The position numbers and the translations under genes were made by a program. A stretch of 64,000 bases of DNA from Advenella mimigardefordensis DPN7 (GTDB lineage Bacteria; Pseudomonadota; Gammaproteobacteria; Burkholderiales; Burkholderiaceae_B). Within the stretch, counting starts at the first letter, position 1; the number at the start of each line of letters is the position of its first letter. The notes beneath the pieces were generated by a model, which was not told the DNA's origin, did not search any database, and was given only the letters and a program-made list of their open reading frames with translations. Below are positions 10,028 through 21,239 of the stretch, piece by piece. The stretch spans positions 2,790,001-2,854,000 of the forward strand of contig NZ_CP003915.1 of assembly GCF_000521505.1 (NCBI RefSeq), written 5' to 3'.

Positions 10028-12354
10028 CAAAGTTTCTCCACGAATACATTACCGAAAGCACTGCCAAGTGCGGCAGTTTGTGCAAAGCCCTGGGCGATGC
10101 GAACTGTATTGTCTGCCAGGCGATCATCCTGCTTAGCCTGGATTTGTATATCGTTACCGTTGCTGCCACGCACCTTTACGGTATCGCCGCTTTGAACGCC
10201 CAGGCGCGCAAGCGTTGCTGCGTTCAGGCGGGCTACCGGTGCGGCGCTGGCGGGCGCCTGCTGCAGTGATTCGGCACGACGCACAATGGCGTCGGTACGA
10301 TAGATCGGCAGATCGGCCACACGCTGCAGGGCACCATCGGCTACCGGTGCTGCTGTCGCTGCGCCGGCTACCGCTGTGACCTTGTTGGAGAGCTTGGCGG
10401 CAAAGCCGTTGAGCAGCACGCTGTCGCGTACGGATTCGGATGTCTCGTCTTCAAAGTCTGTCAGCTTCAGAATATTGCCCAGGACGCGGAGCACTTTCCA
10501 GGCCGGACGACTTTGTCCCAGACCGGCAACCACGCCCTTGAAGCTTTGCGCACGGCCTTCGGCATTCACAAACGTGCCGGAGGTTTCAGTAAACGGCGCA
10601 ACCGGCAGCATGATGCGTGCCCAGCTCTCTGCTGCTGATTTATATGAAGTAAGTGCAATGGAGAAGGCACCGGCCAGCATTTTTTCTGCCTTGTCGCCAT
10701 CATCCATGTCCAGCGCCGGCTCGGCGTGCAGAACCAGATACGCCTTGAGCGGATTGTTCATCATTTTGGCCACGTTCATACCGTCTTCCGTCGCCACGGC
10801 ACCGGCAAGATAGCCACCTACCGTATTGGCGCCCGCTGTCAGGAAACCCAGTGTGCCATTAACCTGCTGTGCAATGGTCTGAGCCTGAACAGCCAGTTGC
10901 GACGCGTGTGGCGACGCGACAGCCATATTACCCAGGAACACTGCGCTCTTGCTGCCGCCAGCCAGAATGGCTGCGACATCAGCAGCCGTCAGATCCTGTT
11001 TGCCCGGTGCCGGTACTGCCTGCTCTGCAGACTTGCCTGCTGCTGCCACCTGAGCCACAAAAGCCGGTAACTGATCCGGTGCAACAGTTATCCGTTTTGC
11101 AGTGGGGATCAGCGGATCGTCGCCGGTTGTATCAATAATAACGATCTGGGTGCCGTGTTTGGCTGCCTGACGCAGGCGCTGCGCGAACAGCGGATGATCC
11201 TTGCGCAGCACTGAACCAATCACCAGCACCCGGTCCAGGGTATTCAGTTCGGCAATGGGCATGCCCAGCCAGGGCAAACCCTGCAGTGACTGCTCAAAAC
11301 CGGCATCGGTCTGGCGCAAGCGGAAATCGATGTGCTGCGAACCCAGGCCACGCGTCAGGCGAGCCAGCAAGGCCAGCTCTTCGACGGTAGAGTATTCCGT
11401 AGCAAGTGCACCGATCTGGCCGTCACCATGCGTTTGGTTAATGCGCTCCAGCACCTGTGCGGCGGCTGTGAGTGCGTCATTCCAGGAAGCCTCGCGCCAT
11501 ACGCCGTCATCGCCCTTGATCATGGGCGTTTGCAGACGGTCGGCAACGTTAAGGCCTTCATAGGACCAGCGATCCTTGTCGCTGATCCAGCATTCATTAA
11601 TCTCTTCGTTCTCGAACGGCACGACCCGTTTCACCTGATCGCCCTTGACCTGTACCACCAGATTGGAACCTACGCTATCGTGTGCGCTGATTGAGCGGCG
11701 ACGCGCCAGCTCCCAGGTACGCGCGGTATAGCGGAACGGTTTGGAAGTAAGTGCACCAACAGGGCACAAATCAATCATATTGCCGGACAATTCAGATTCA
11801 ATGGCATTGCCCACAAACGTCTGAATTTCAGAATGTTCACCGCGATTGAGCATGCCCAGTTCCATGACACCGGCCACTTCCTGGCCGAAACGGACACAGC
11901 GGGTACAGTGAATGCAGCGACTCATTTCTTCTGCAGACACCAACGGGCCGACATCCTTATGGAAAACCACCCGTTTTTCTTCACGGTAACGTGATTCGTC
12001 ATTGCCGTAGCCCACGGCCAGATCCTGCAACTGACACTCGCCGCCCTGATCACAGATAGGACAATCCAGCGGGTGGTTGATCAGCAGAAACTCCATCACA
12101 CTTTTTTGCGCAGCAACCGCCTTGGCTGAGCAGGTGTGCACCACCATGCCCTGCGTCACCGGTGTGGCACATGCCGGCAGCGCCTTGGGCGCCTTTTCGA
12201 CTTCTACCAGACACATACGACAGTTGGCCGCAATGGACAGCTTCTTGTGATAACAGAAATGCGGAACGTACAGACCCAGTTCGCTGGCGGCATGCATAAC
12301 CATGCTGCCTTCGGGCACTGATACGGGTTTTCCGTCTATGGTAAGTTCAACCAT
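10027..12354 (-). CDS. nuoG: NADH-quinone oxidoreductase subunit G
   Basis: A 775-residue iron-sulfur subunit of the peripheral arm. From the start [13 protein letters not shown] (ATG 12354), Cys34, 45, 48 and 62 hold 2Fe-2S cluster N1b. His94, Cys98, 101 and 107 hold N5 (His plus three Cys). Cys147, 150, 153 and 197 hold N4. A molybdopterin-oxidoreductase-like region without cofactor follows. The open frame reaches 12387, but the 11 extra residues would overlap nuoF and do not belong to the family N-terminus. The residues after about 430 are Ala-rich, as in other beta-proteobacterial NuoG. Confidence 0.95.
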   Translation of the reverse strand: MVELTIDGKPVSVPEGSMVMHAASELGLYVPHFCYHKKLSIAANCRMCLVEVEKAPKALPACATPVTQGMVVHTCSAKAVAAQKSVMEFLLINHPLDCPICDQGGECQLQDLAVGYGNDESRYREEKRVVFHKDVGPLVSAEEMSRCIHCTRCVRFGQEVAGVMELGMLNRGEHSEIQTFVGNAIESELSGNMIDLCPVGALTSKPFRYTARTWELARRRSISAHDSVGSNLVVQVKGDQVKRVVPFENEEINECWISDKDRWSYEGLNVADRLQTPMIKGDDGVWREASWNDALTAAAQVLERINQTHGDGQIGALATEYSTVEELALLARLTRGLGSQHIDFRLRQTDAGFEQSLQGLPWLGMPIAELNTLDRVLVIGSVLRKDHPLFAQRLRQAAKHGTQIVIIDTTGDDPLIPTAKRITVAPDQLPAFVAQVAAAGKSAEQAVPAPGKQDLTAADVAAILAGGSKSAVFLGNMAVASPHASQLAVQAQTIAQQVNGTLGFLTAGANTVGGYLAGAVATEDGMNVAKMMNNPLKAYLVLHAEPALDMDDGDKAEKMLAGAFSIALTSYKSAAESWARIMLPVAPFTETSGTFVNAEGRAQSFKGVVAGLGQSRPAWKVLRVLGNILKLTDFEDETSESVRDSVLLNGFAAKLSNKVTAVAGAATAAPVADGALQRVADLPIYRTDAIVRRAESLQQAPASAAPVARLNAATLARLGVQSGDTVKVRGSNGNDIQIQAKQDDRLADNTVRIAQGFAQTAALGSAFGNVFVEKL

Positions 12355-12362
12355 GCTTTGAC

Positions 12363-13724
12363 CTACAGATATTGAGGAACCACACATTGCTTATGCTCAA
12401 TGTGGTATGCGAATTCATCGCGATAATGCTTCAAAAACCCGCGAACAGGCATTGCCGCCGCGTCACCCAGCGCACAGATGGTGCGGCCCATGATATTGCC
12501 GGCAATGGTATCGAGCAGATCCAGGTCTTCCTGGCGACCCTGCCCGTGTTCAATGCGGTTGACCATGCGATACAGCCAGCCGGTACCTTCCCGGCAAGGC
12601 GTACACTGGCCGCAACTTTCTTCAAAATAGAAATACGACAGGCGCAGCAGGGATTTAACCATGCAGCGCGTTTCATCCATGACAATGACCGCGCCGGAAC
12701 CCAGCATTGAACCAGCCTTGGAGATGGCATCATAGTCCATAGTGAGATTCATCATAATCTCGCCGGGCAGCACAGGCGCACTGGAACCACCAGGAATCAC
12801 GGCTTTGAGCTTGCGGCCATCACGCATCCCACCCGCCAGTTCCAGCAGTTTAGAAAACGGCGTGCCTAGCGGTATTTCGTAATTGCCCGGACGTTCAACG
12901 TCGCCGGTAATGGAAAACAGTTTGGTTCCACCATTGTTGGGCAGACCAATTTCCAGATACTGCTGGCCACCGTTGCGGATGATCCATGGAACAGCCGCAA
13001 ACGTTTCGGTATTGTTAATGGTAGTAGGTTTGCCGTAAAGACCAAAACTGGCCGGGAATGGCGGCTTAAAGCGTGGCTGCCCTTTTTTGCCTTCAAGCGA
13101 CTCCAGCAGCGCCGTTTCCTCACCGCAGATATACGCACCGTAACCATGGTGGGCGTGCAACTGGAATGAGAACTCAGAACCCAGGATCCTGTCGCCCAGC
13201 AAGCCCGCAGCACGCGCTTCTTCCAGCGCCTCTTCAAAGCGCTCGTACACTTCGAAAATCTCGCCGTGGATATAGTTGTAGCCTACCGTGATGCCCATGG
13301 CATACGCAGCAATGGCCATGCCTTCAATCACAATATGCGGATTGGAACGCAAAATATCGCGATCCTTGAACGTGCCTGGTTCTCCCTCGTCGGAATTGCA
13401 GACCAGATATTTCTGTCCGGGGAAATTGCGGGGCATGAAGCTCCACTTCAGACCGGTAGGAAACCCGGCACCGCCCCGTCCACGCAGCCCTGACGCCTTG
13501 ACTTCGGCAATAACGTCTTCCTGGGTCATACCGGTGGTGAGGATCTTGCGCAGTGCTTCGTAACCGCCACGCTTGACATAATCTTCAAGACGCCAGTTCT
13601 CGCCGTTAAGATCGGCCATGATCTGCGGCTGAATATGCCGCCCGTGCAAAGCCATGGAACCATTCAGGTCGCCAGCAGGGTTGGCATTGAGCCCCTGTGA
13701 ATACTTGCTCAGAATCACACTCAT
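12363..13724 (-). CDS. nuoF: NADH-quinone oxidoreductase subunit F (NADH and FMN binding)
   Basis: A 453-residue flavoprotein subunit that oxidises [24 protein letters not shown] is the Gly-rich NADH/FMN site, and [16 protein letters not shown] is a second conserved stretch. Cluster N3 ligands are Cys371, 374, 377 ([10 protein letters not shown]) and Cys417. The start is ATG at 13724 ([11 protein letters not shown]), which overlaps the nuoE stop by four bases; the open frame extends to 13847, but that would lie inside nuoE. It is followed by nuoG after 8 bases. Confidence 0.96.
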   Translation of the reverse strand: MSVILSKYSQGLNANPAGDLNGSMALHGRHIQPQIMADLNGENWRLEDYVKRGGYEALRKILTTGMTQEDVIAEVKASGLRGRGGAGFPTGLKWSFMPRNFPGQKYLVCNSDEGEPGTFKDRDILRSNPHIVIEGMAIAAYAMGITVGYNYIHGEIFEVYERFEEALEEARAAGLLGDRILGSEFSFQLHAHHGYGAYICGEETALLESLEGKKGQPRFKPPFPASFGLYGKPTTINNTETFAAVPWIIRNGGQQYLEIGLPNNGGTKLFSITGDVERPGNYEIPLGTPFSKLLELAGGMRDGRKLKAVIPGGSSAPVLPGEIMMNLTMDYDAISKAGSMLGSGAVIVMDETRCMVKSLLRLSYFYFEESCGQCTPCREGTGWLYRMVNRIEHGQGRQEDLDLLDTIAGNIMGRTICALGDAAAMPVRGFLKHYRDEFAYHIEHKQCVVPQYL

Positions 13725-14215
13725 GCGGCATCTCCCTGTTGGGCAAGCTCTGCCAGCATGGCATCGATTTTTTCGGTCGACATACGTACACACATATGGT
13801 GGTTGTTCACAATAAGAACCGGCGAATCTCCGCAAGCACCCATGCACTCCCCTTCCTGCAGGGTAAACAGGCCATCGCTGGTGGTTTCGCCCAGTTCGAT
13901 ACCCAGTTTCTGCTTCAGATAGTCGGCGGTTTTCTCACCGTCACGCAAGGCACAGGGCAGATTGGTGCAGACGCTGATCTTGAACTTGCCTACAGGCTTG
14001 TTGTTGAACATGTTGTAAAAGGTGGCCACTTCCTGGACCGCAATCGGCTCGACGCCGATATAGCGTGCCACATCGGCAATCACTTCTGCCGATACCCAGC
14101 CTTTTTCCACCTGCGCAATGCGCAGGGCCGACATAATGGCGGACTGACGCTGATCGGCCGGATATTTGGCCAGCTCTTTGTCTATCCTTGTATACGCCTG
14201 TTGAGAAAGCAACAT
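13721..14215 (-). CDS. nuoE: NADH-quinone oxidoreductase subunit E (2Fe-2S)
   Basis: A 164-residue thioredoxin-fold ferredoxin of the NADH-oxidising module. Cys83, Cys88 (CTNLPC), Cys124 and Cys128 (ECMGACGD) are the ligands of cluster N1a. Length is normal. The TGA stop overlaps the nuoF ATG, so the two partner subunits are translationally coupled. The nuoD stop lies about 25 bases upstream of its start. Confidence 0.96.
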   Translation of the reverse strand: MLLSQQAYTRIDKELAKYPADQRQSAIMSALRIAQVEKGWVSAEVIADVARYIGVEPIAVQEVATFYNMFNNKPVGKFKISVCTNLPCALRDGEKTADYLKQKLGIELGETTSDGLFTLQEGECMGACGDSPVLIVNNHHMCVRMSTEKIDAMLAELAQQGDAA

Positions 14216-14240
14216 TTTTTAATCCAGTAATCCGCTGCGA

Positions 14241-15497
14241 TCAGCGGTCAATTTCACCAAACACGATATCCTGAGTACCGATGATCGTGACAGCATCGGC
14301 CAGCATGTGGCCGCGGGACATTTCGTCCAGTGATTGCAGATGTACAAAACCCGGTGGACGGATCTTCAGGCGATACGGCTTGTTCGCGCCGTCAGACACC
14401 AGGTAAATACCAAACTCCCCCTTGGGGTGTTCCACTGCGGAATATACTTCGCCTTCTGGAACCGGAAAACCTTCGGTAAAGAGTTTGAAGTGGTGGATCA
14501 GCTCTTCCATATTGGACTTCATGCTGTTCCGCTTCGGCGGAGTAATCTTGTGGTTATCATTGATAACCGGGCCGGGATTATTACGCAGCCAGTGTACGCA
14601 TTGCGAAATAATACGGTTACTTTCCCGCATCTCGGCAACACGAACCAGATAGCGATCATAGCAGTCGCCATTGGTACCTATCGGAATATCAAATTCCAGG
14701 CGATCGTACACTTCATAGGGCTGCGTACGACGCAAATCCCAACTTACGCCAGAACCACGCAGCATCGGACCGGTAAAGCCCAGCGCCATGGCACGATCAG
14801 GATCCACGACGCCGATGCCGACCAGACGCTGTTTCCAGATGCGATTATCCGTGAGTAATGTTTCATACTCATCGACACATTTGGGAAATCTTTCTGTAAA
14901 CGCTTCAATGAAATCGAGCAGTGAACCTTCGCGGGTTTCATTAAACTGCTTGATCTCGCGCTTGCTGCGATATTTGGAATCCATCTTGTGCTGCGGCATG
15001 CTATCGGGCAGATCGCGATACACACCACCCGGACGGTAGTAGGCAGCATGCATACGTGCACCCGAGACAGCTTCGTAGCAATCCATCAGATCTTCACGCT
15101 CACGGAAGGCATACAGCATGGCGGCCATGGCGCCCACGTCGAGCCCGTGCGTACCAACACTCATGAGGTGGTTCAGCAAACGGGTAATTTCATCGAACAT
15201 CACGCGAATGTACTGAGCGCGCAACGGCACCTCAATACCCAGCAGCTTCTCGATCGCCATTACGTAGGCATGTTCGTTACACATCATGGAAACGTAATCG
15301 AGACGATCCATGTACGGCAGTGCCTGAAGATAGGTTTTATGCTCGGCCAGTTTTTCGGTGGCGCGATGCAGCAGGCCGATATGCGGATCGGCACGCTGAA
15401 TGACCTCGCCGCTTAACTCCAGGATTAGGCGCAGCACACCGTGCGCAGCCGGGTGCTGGGGACCGAAGTTAAGGGTGTAGTTCTTGATTTCTGACAT
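14241..15497 (-). CDS. nuoD: NADH-quinone oxidoreductase subunit D (49 kDa homologue)
   Basis: A 418-residue subunit that forms the quinone site with NuoB. Conserved features are [15 protein letters not shown] with the quinone-site His, [10 protein letters not shown], and the C-terminal [22 protein letters not shown]. It is a separate gene, not fused to nuoC as in enteric bacteria, which agrees with a beta-proteobacterial origin. One base separates it from the nuoC stop, so the two are probably translationally coupled. Confidence 0.96.
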   Translation of the reverse strand: MSEIKNYTLNFGPQHPAAHGVLRLILELSGEVIQRADPHIGLLHRATEKLAEHKTYLQALPYMDRLDYVSMMCNEHAYVMAIEKLLGIEVPLRAQYIRVMFDEITRLLNHLMSVGTHGLDVGAMAAMLYAFREREDLMDCYEAVSGARMHAAYYRPGGVYRDLPDSMPQHKMDSKYRSKREIKQFNETREGSLLDFIEAFTERFPKCVDEYETLLTDNRIWKQRLVGIGVVDPDRAMALGFTGPMLRGSGVSWDLRRTQPYEVYDRLEFDIPIGTNGDCYDRYLVRVAEMRESNRIISQCVHWLRNNPGPVINDNHKITPPKRNSMKSNMEELIHHFKLFTEGFPVPEGEVYSAVEHPKGEFGIYLVSDGANKPYRLKIRPPGFVHLQSLDEMSRGHMLADAVTIIGTQDIVFGEIDR

Positions 15498-15498
15498 G

Positions 15499-16113
15499 TT
15501 AACGTCCTACTCCGTAGCCTTCCTCGCGGATCACGCGTGGGGTAATTTCGCGCGGCTCGATGGTTACGGGCTGATAAATCACGCGCTGAGAAGCCTCGTC
15601 GTAACGCATTTCCACATATCCGGACAGTGGAAAATCCTTGCGGAACGGATGGCCGATGAAGCCATAGTCGGTCAGGATACGACGCAGATCGGGGTGACCC
15701 TCAAAGACAATGCCGTAAAGGTCGAATGCTTCGCGCTCGAACCAGTTAACGGCAGGCCAGATATCGACCAGCGTAGGCACTACCGGAAAATCATCATTCG
15801 GCACCCAGGCACGTACCCGCAGGCGCCAGTTATGTGTGAGCGACAGCAGCTGCACCGCAACGGCAAAACGGGAAGGAAACGTACGCGCGGCGTGAGCGCC
15901 GGGCTGACCGTAAGTTAAATAGTCCACTCCGCACAAGTCGATACAGGACTCAAAGCGGAACGCGGCGTCATCACGCAGAAACCGACAGGTTTCTATCCAT
16001 TTTTCGGCTGGAATTTCCAGGTTAAGCTCACCATGAGCGCTGGTGACGGAGAACGACTCTAGTTCGCCGAACTGTGCGCGCAGGGCTTGTTCCAAGGTTT
16101 CTAAACGGGTCAT
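15499..16113 (-). CDS. nuoC: NADH-quinone oxidoreductase subunit C (30 kDa homologue)
   Basis: A 204-residue soluble subunit of the connecting module. The family signature [20 protein letters not shown] and the following [19 protein letters not shown] are complete. The start is ATG at 16113. It lies between nuoB (end 16156) and nuoD (start 15497), and its product packs against NuoD at the base of the peripheral arm. Confidence 0.96.
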   Translation of the reverse strand: MTRLETLEQALRAQFGELESFSVTSAHGELNLEIPAEKWIETCRFLRDDAAFRFESCIDLCGVDYLTYGQPGAHAARTFPSRFAVAVQLLSLTHNWRLRVRAWVPNDDFPVVPTLVDIWPAVNWFEREAFDLYGIVFEGHPDLRRILTDYGFIGHPFRKDFPLSGYVEMRYDEASQRVIYQPVTIEPREITPRVIREEGYGVGR

Positions 16114-16155
16114 AACATTGACGCTTTTACAATAAGAGGTGCGGCCGTCGGCCGG

Positions 16156-16644
16156 TTACGCTTCGCGTGCGATGGTATTGGTACGACGAATCTTGTTCTG
16201 CAACTGCAGCAGGCCATATACCAGGGCCTCTGCCGTGGGCGGACAGCCCGGCACGTAAATATCAACCGGGACAATGCGATCACAACCACGCACAACTGAA
16301 TACGAATAGTGGTAATACCCACCACCGTTAGCACAGGAGCCCATGGAGACAACCCAGCGCGGCTCTGCCATCTGGTCATAGACCTTGCGCAGCGGCGGCG
16401 CCATTTTGTTGCACAGCGTGCCGGCAACAATCATGACATCTGACTGCCGCGGACTGGGCCGGAAAATAATACCAAATTGATCCAGGTCGTAGCGTGCCGC
16501 ACCCGCATGCATCATTTCGACAGCACAACAGGCCAGACCGAAGGTGACGGGCCACATAGAGCCGGTTTTCACCCAATTGAGCACGGCATCGGTTGAGGTA
16601 ACCAGAAAGCCCTGCTTGTTCAATACGTTTTGTTCAGAAGACAT
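16156..16644 (-). CDS. nuoB: NADH-quinone oxidoreductase subunit B (cluster N2)
   Basis: A subunit of about 162 residues carrying the terminal 4Fe-4S cluster N2, which reduces quinone. The ligands are the adjacent Cys39-Cys40 in [11 protein letters not shown], Cys104 in MGSCANGGG and Cys134 in [11 protein letters not shown]. The chosen start is ATG 16644 ([13 protein letters not shown]), with GGGAG 11 bases upstream; the open frame begins at a GTG at 16656. The C-terminus ends in a charged tail. Confidence 0.96.
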   Translation of the reverse strand: MSSEQNVLNKQGFLVTSTDAVLNWVKTGSMWPVTFGLACCAVEMMHAGAARYDLDQFGIIFRPSPRQSDVMIVAGTLCNKMAPPLRKVYDQMAEPRWVVSMGSCANGGGYYHYSYSVVRGCDRIVPVDIYVPGCPPTAEALVYGLLQLQNKIRRTNTIAREA

Positions 16645-16668
16645 AGTGACATACACTCCCGGGAACGA

Positions 16669-17028
16669 TTAATCCCAGTCCAGTGCACCCTTTTTCCATT
16701 CATAAATAAACCCGACAGTGAGCACTGTCAGGAAGACGATGACCGTCCAGAATCCGACCAGACCGATCTGTCCATTGGCAATGGCCCATGGAAACAGAAA
16801 GGCGATTTCCAGATCGAACAGAATAAACAGAATGGCCACCAGATAATAACGGACATCAAAGCGCATACGTGCGTCTTCGAAAGCCTCGAAACCACACTCG
16901 TAAGGTGAGTCTTTTTCGGTACCGGGCTGACGCGGCCCCAGGAACGATCCCATTGCCAGCAGCGCAACGCCAATAATGGCCGCAACCACAATAAAAAGAA
17001 GGACCGGGAAGTATTCAGCGATAGACAT
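16669..17028 (-). CDS. nuoA: NADH-quinone oxidoreductase subunit A
   Basis: A 119-residue, three-helix membrane subunit and first gene of the operon. The loop [24 protein letters not shown]... is the ND3 signature with the conserved Cys. [12 protein letters not shown] starting at ATG 17028 is the typical N-terminus; an in-frame codon at 17043 is less likely. About 500 bases of non-coding sequence lie upstream, where the operon promoter must be. Confidence 0.95.
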   Translation of the reverse strand: MSIAEYFPVLLFIVVAAIIGVALLAMGSFLGPRQPGTEKDSPYECGFEAFEDARMRFDVRYYLVAILFILFDLEIAFLFPWAIANGQIGLVGFWTVIVFLTVLTVGFIYEWKKGALDWD

Positions 17029-17060
17029 AATACGCCGCCACAAAGATTGAAATGAAAATT

Positions 17061-17090
17061 TATAAACTTTTAGATTGTATCATTTCACAA
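17061..17090 (-). promoter_or_regulatory. Candidate sigma70-type promoter of nuoA-N
   Basis: On the minus strand TTGTGA (17090-17085) and TTTATA (17066-17061) are 18 bases apart, about 33 bases before the nuoA start. This is a moderate match read by eye, in the only intergenic region upstream of the operon; there is no experimental support. Confidence 0.35.
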
Positions 17091-17474
17091 ACATCAGCGT
17101 GCGGATTCATCCGGTAAAAAACAGATAATTAAGTGCTTTGAGGCTCCTTGATACAACAGTTTTCCGGGCAACTGAATTGCAGCTTAACAGATTGATCTTT
17201 CAACTAAAATTAGTGGATACCTAAAGCCAAAAGACACGAGAACAAAGGTAGAACGTACGCCGATTTCTGATGTCCGATGCCCCCCCCTTCGAGAGCCTCC
17301 CCTACCCTCAAGCCAGCATGGCCAATTGTCATCTCCATAGAGAAATCATCAAGCACAAGGAGACGCAACGCATTTGAACACCCAGCTCGCCCTGCCCGGC
17401 TCGCGAACCGGCGCGGCCATCGCGGGACCGCATTTGCGTCCAACTTTTCCATACCAGTTCACAACGCAGGCCAA
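17091..17474. other. Non-coding stretch upstream of nuoA; no gene recognised
   Basis: The short minus-strand frame at 17210-17452 resembles no family I know and has unbalanced composition, including a run of C at 17281-17287. I see no tRNA or clear RNA structure. It may be the remains of the former junction between nuoA and the tRNA-Leu/secG block. Confidence 0.4.
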
Positions 17475-17503
17475 AAAAAACCACCCCGAAGGGTGGTTTT
17501 TTC
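17473..17503 (-). terminator. Rho-independent terminator of the porin gene
   Basis: A hairpin with arms AACCACCC and GGGTGGTT and loop CGAA is followed on the minus strand by eight T. It lies about 40 bases after the porin stop. The plus strand also has T residues after the hairpin, so it may work in both directions. Confidence 0.8.
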
Positions 17504-17538
17504 TGCTCTATGAAAACATCGCCAAGCGATGCATTTCA

Positions 17539-18747
17539 TTAGAAACGGTGTTGCATACCTACACCAACCAGAGTTGATTTCAGTTTAACGTTTTCTTGGT
17601 TGTCAAACTTCAGTTTTCCAGTACCGTAAGATGCGATAGCATACAGGCTGGTACGTTTAGACAGGTTGTGTACATAACCCAGGCTGAACAGGTGCAGTTT
17701 ACCTTTCACACCATCAAATGCTTCGCCAGTGTTTTTAGAAGTGTTGCCTTGGTAAGAGAACAGTACTTTACCGTCGTCACCAACAGGAGCACTCAGACCA
17801 GCCATCCAAGACTGTTGACGGTAACCGTTAGTTTGTGTGTAGTTCAGGCCATCACTACGAACTGCGAAGTCAGCCAGCGCGCTGTTCAGACCAACACTAC
17901 CAACACCTGCTTCAGAAACAACATCATTAGCTACAGAACCACGGATCTGACCGTAGCCCAAGTGTAGTTTAACAACTTCGAAGTCGTAAGAACCAAACAG
18001 GTTCCACATGTGTGTCGTACCTTTTGTCTCCCAAGCAAGACCTGTATCTTCATCAATACCGCGAGCATTTGAACGGAAACGATCATATGAAGCAGCTACA
18101 GCGATCGGGCCGTTGTTGTATGCCAAGCCAGCAGTGATCCAGTTGGATGTATCACGTGTTTCACCTTCGTTACCAAAGAAATCTTCGGACGTCGTTTTGG
18201 TGTTTTTACCAGCATAACCGATAGCAGCTTTGAAGCCTGCGAAATCAGGCGTCATGTACTTGATGGAGTTGTCCATACGAGCAGATGGAGAATCACCGAA
18301 AGCACCGTCAGTTACACCAGCTTGACCGAAACCTGTACCAAATGGATCGATTGGAGAGATGAAATCATCAGCAACGTTGTACTGACGACCCAGAGTCAAT
18401 GTACCCCAGCTTTCACCAGTCAAACCAACGATAGCTTTACGACCGAACAGACGGCCACCTTGTGAAGAACGACCGTTACCCAGGTCAAAGCCGCTTTCCA
18501 GTTGGAAAATGGCGCTAGTACCGTTACCCAGATCTTCAGTACCTTTCAGGCCCCAACGGTTGCCGTTTTTAACGCCGTTGATCAGACCGATATCGCGTGT
18601 TTTTGTGAAAGCATCACCCTGAGTAACTTTGGTTTGAGAGTACCCAATACCAGCGTCAACCAGACCGTACAGCGTTACAGAAGTTTCTGCGTGAGCCACA
18701 CCAGCGAAGCCGGTTACCAGAGCTGCAGCAAGCAAAGTCTTTTTCAT
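17539..18747 (-). CDS. Gram-negative trimeric porin (Bordetella-type)
   Basis: A 402-residue outer-membrane porin. A 20-residue signal peptide ends at VAHA, and the mature protein begins ETSVTLYGLVDAGI, the usual first beta strand of the Burkholderiales general porin family. It ends in HRF, the C-terminal aromatic residue needed for outer-membrane insertion. The internal DNSIKYMTPDFAGFK stretch is also typical. It allows passive entry of small solutes. A perfect FNR-type box lies about 130 bases upstream, and a terminator follows. A close paralogue is at 31181-32388. The gene lies in a block separating nuoA from secG. Confidence 0.92.
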   Translation of the reverse strand: MKKTLLAAALVTGFAGVAHAETSVTLYGLVDAGIGYSQTKVTQGDAFTKTRDIGLINGVKNGNRWGLKGTEDLGNGTSAIFQLESGFDLGNGRSSQGGRLFGRKAIVGLTGESWGTLTLGRQYNVADDFISPIDPFGTGFGQAGVTDGAFGDSPSARMDNSIKYMTPDFAGFKAAIGYAGKNTKTTSEDFFGNEGETRDTSNWITAGLAYNNGPIAVAASYDRFRSNARGIDEDTGLAWETKGTTHMWNLFGSYDFEVVKLHLGYGQIRGSVANDVVSEAGVGSVGLNSALADFAVRSDGLNYTQTNGYRQQSWMAGLSAPVGDDGKVLFSYQGNTSKNTGEAFDGVKGKLHLFSLGYVHNLSKRTSLYAIASYGTGKLKFDNQENVKLKSTLVGVGMQHRF

Positions 18748-18872
18748 TTGTTAAATCTCCGTAGATTTTGAGTGATCAGAGCAGCGATCAAGACGTTATG
18801 TTCTACCGCTCTATAAAACTCCGCGAAGGGAAGTTGTAGTTATTGCACCAAATTTTGGCCCTTCTGGCTACC

Positions 18873-18886
18873 TTGATCTGCATCAA
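18873..18886 (-). promoter_or_regulatory. Perfect FNR/ANR-type binding site upstream of the porin
   Basis: TTGAT-CTGC-ATCAA matches the FNR consensus (TTGAT, four bases, ATCAA) at every defined position. It lies 126-139 bases before the porin start and no other gene start is near. This suggests control of the porin by oxygen availability. The distance from the start codon implies a long leader or an upstream promoter. Confidence 0.6.
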
Positions 18887-19374
18887 GAACCGTTTTTTTT
18901 GCTTTTTTGTAGGTTGCATGCAACAAAACCACAAATTAAACGGTAAACAACGACTGGAAAATCAAAAGAAAGTCGCGCCTAAGCTAGAAATTACTTTAAC
19001 TTGGCTAATCTCAGGAAAATCAGACACCTACAGCCTTACCGAGTTTCCATCGAGTGACGATTAAGCAATCGCGTAGCAAAAACTCAACAGTCACACACAG
19101 ATTAACAGATCCAATCGATGTATCGTTGTAAAATTAATACATTGTGTTGTATGTGCGCCATTGTTGGGGATTTTGAGCGCGCTCAAGAGCGGTGGCCGCG
19201 CAAGATTCGAGTCCATCCACCTTACCGGTCGCAACGACGCCACATACCAGCCATGAGATACAAGCGTACGCCACTGAATCATATGCGCGGATCCTGCACC
19301 ATAATGGATTGACGCCCCCCCTCCCATACGCCCACCCGCACCCGAGCACACTCACTCGAACGAACAAGACACGA
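18887..19374. other. Intergenic stretch between porin and group II intron
   Basis: This stretch holds no recognisable gene. The part nearest the porin presumably contains its promoter. The part nearest 19375 would be the 3' exon of the intron, i.e. sequence that once followed the azurin terminator directly. Short frames at 19091-19464 lack family features. Confidence 0.45.
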
Positions 19375-21239
19375 ATCGGCATAGGGGGCAGTCATCAGAC
19401 TGCACCCCTGCCACACCACCCGGCATGCGGGTCCGCACCGGGCGGTTCGAGAAGTTGAGGTCATGAGAGACGAGGCAGACCCAGGTTATCGAACCACGCG
19501 ATCGTCAGCACACTATTGAGCAGCTTGCCACTGTTGCGCCACCAGCGACGGCTGTTGGCCGCCACGCGGTGTGCTACTGTCACACTAGCACCTAGAGTGC
19601 GTAGCTCACGGAACATCGTTTTACCGCGTTTCCACTGTTTGAGCTGGATTGCCCGTAACCGGTGACGTATCCATTCCTCCAGTGTTTGCCAGAGTTTTTG
19701 GGATTGCGCCAGCCGGAAGTAGCCCTTCCAACCCAGCATGTAGGCACGCAACCTGTCCACCACATCCTGCATACTGCGTCCGCCCAAGCGGCGCGTCAAT
19801 TGTCGCACGCGTTGCTTGAACGCCATCACGGCCTTGGTCGCCACTCGGCGCTTGACCACGCCCTTGGGGGCCATCCAGAAGCTGTAACCCAGGAATTTGC
19901 GACCCGTAAATACACTGGCAACCGCGCTTTTGGTTTCATTGACCTTCAGGCGTAGTCTAGCGTATAACTGTCGCAGCAGGTTCATTACCCGTTCACCGGC
20001 ACGGCGACTGCGAACGTAGACGTTGCAATCGTCAGCGTAGCGAACGAAGCAATGACCCCTGCGTTCCAGCTCCTTGTCCACCTCATCGAGCATCACGTTG
20101 GCCAGCAACGGCGAGAGCGGTCCGCCTTGCGGCGTGCCCTCGTGCCGCTCGATCACCACACCGCTATCCATAATGCCGCTATTCAGATACGCACGGATCA
20201 GCCGGATCACGCCGGCATCAGCAATGCGTTTCTGTAAGCGATTAATCAGGATGTCGTGGTTGACCCGGTCGAAGAACTTCTCCAGATCCACGTCCACCAC
20301 GATACGGCGGCCGGACTGCACATACGACTGAGCGGCAAGCACCGCATCATGCGCCCGCCTGCCCGGTCTGAAGCCGTAGCTGTGTTCGCTGAAGGTGGGG
20401 TCAAGGATGGGTTGCAGCACTTGCAGTAGTGCTTGCTGGATCAGGCGATCCGTTACCGTCGGAATACCCAGCTCGCGCTGGCTACCGTCAGGCTTGGGTA
20501 TCATTACCCGTCGTACCGGGCTGGGCCGGTACTTACCTGTCAGCAACGCCTCCCGGATGGCAGGCCAGGCGCTCACCAGGTGGTGGGCAGTCTGATCAAT
20601 GTCCAGACCATCCACCCCGGCTGCTCCTTTATTGGCTCGCACCCGCTTGAACGCGGCTTGCAGGTTCTCTCTTGTCAGCGCCGCTTGCAGCAGCGCTGAC
20701 CCCGTATCCTCATTGCCATATCGCGGACTCCTTGTTTCCTCGCTGACAGGATCACCGGCGGCTTCACCGCCAACTACACCCGTCCGCTCCGCTGGGGCAG
20801 TCATCTGAGGCACTACAAGTTGTATCGACATGTCGAGTAATACTCCTTCTCGTTCGGTCCTTCGTCGCTTCGACTCCGAACCTCCCCGATTCGGCTACCA
20901 CGACTACTATGACCTCTGCTGAGTCCTCGCTCCGGTTCGACACCGTTACCCTTTCAGGATCAAGGCGAGGCTTCCCCAGATAAGAACGCACTCCTTCATC
21001 GCACAACCGCTGCATCTACGCCACTTCGCCTTGGTCACGAGAGCTTTGCGGTTTATGGCCCGCTCGCCCTGCTTGGCAGCGCCTTCTATGCAGTTCTTGT
21101 CCATCGGCTCGCGATTTACGCTTCACGCTTCCTTCCCACGCTCGGTCACCCTCACGCAGTTGCGCTTCACTTCGCTCGTTGTGACCAACTCGCGGCGGGA
21201 CTCGCACCCGCAGGAGTACGCCCATGCTGGGCGTACCAC
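19375..21239 (-). mobile_element. Group II intron, probably class IIC, inserted after a terminator
   Basis: An element of about 1.87 kb encoding its own reverse transcriptase. The minus strand begins GTGGTACGCC directly after a Rho-independent terminator and its T run (21240-21270), which is the known target preference of class IIC introns. About 400 bases of structured leader precede the reverse transcriptase. Near the 3' end, roughly 19449-19412, CGAACCGCCCGG and CCGGGTGGTGTGG with an intervening GCGGACCCGC look like domain V. The stem from GGGGTGCAGTC to GACTGCCCCC looks like domain VI. The 5' boundary is firm to a few bases; the 3' boundary (near CCGAT at 19375) is approximate. Confidence 0.8.
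19461..20831 (-). CDS. ltrA: Group II intron reverse transcriptase/maturase
   Basis: A 456-residue intron-encoded protein. Reverse transcriptase blocks are intact: NKGAAGVDG, YRPSPVRRVMIPKPDG, SYGFRPGRRAHDAV, VVDVDLEKFFDRVNHD, GTPQGGPLSPLLANVMLDE and the catalytic YADD at 265-268. The maturase domain with GWKGYF follows, and the protein ends soon after, with no endonuclease domain, as in class C proteins. It is needed for splicing and for mobility by reverse transcription into DNA. No frameshift or stop is seen, so the intron may be active. It has no functional link with the flanking azurin or porin genes. Confidence 0.93.
   Translation of the reverse strand: MSIQLVVPQMTAPAERTGVVGGEAAGDPVSEETRSPRYGNEDTGSALLQAALTRENLQAAFKRVRANKGAAGVDGLDIDQTAHHLVSAWPAIREALLTGKYRPSPVRRVMIPKPDGSQRELGIPTVTDRLIQQALLQVLQPILDPTFSEHSYGFRPGRRAHDAVLAAQSYVQSGRRIVVDVDLEKFFDRVNHDILINRLQKRIADAGVIRLIRAYLNSGIMDSGVVIERHEGTPQGGPLSPLLANVMLDEVDKELERRGHCFVRYADDCNVYVRSRRAGERVMNLLRQLYARLRLKVNETKSAVASVFTGRKFLGYSFWMAPKGVVKRRVATKAVMAFKQRVRQLTRRLGGRSMQDVVDRLRAYMLGWKGYFRLAQSQKLWQTLEEWIRHRLRAIQLKQWKRGKTMFRELRTLGASVTVAHRVAANSRRWWRNSGKLLNSVLTIAWFDNLGLPRLS

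Noticed and set aside
2628..15918. Many plus-strand frames opposite the nuo genes
   Set aside because: They are antisense to strongly supported complex I genes and have no domain features of their own.
17210..17452. An 80-codon minus-strand frame upstream of nuoA
   Set aside because: No ribosome site, no recognisable family and skewed composition including a C run.
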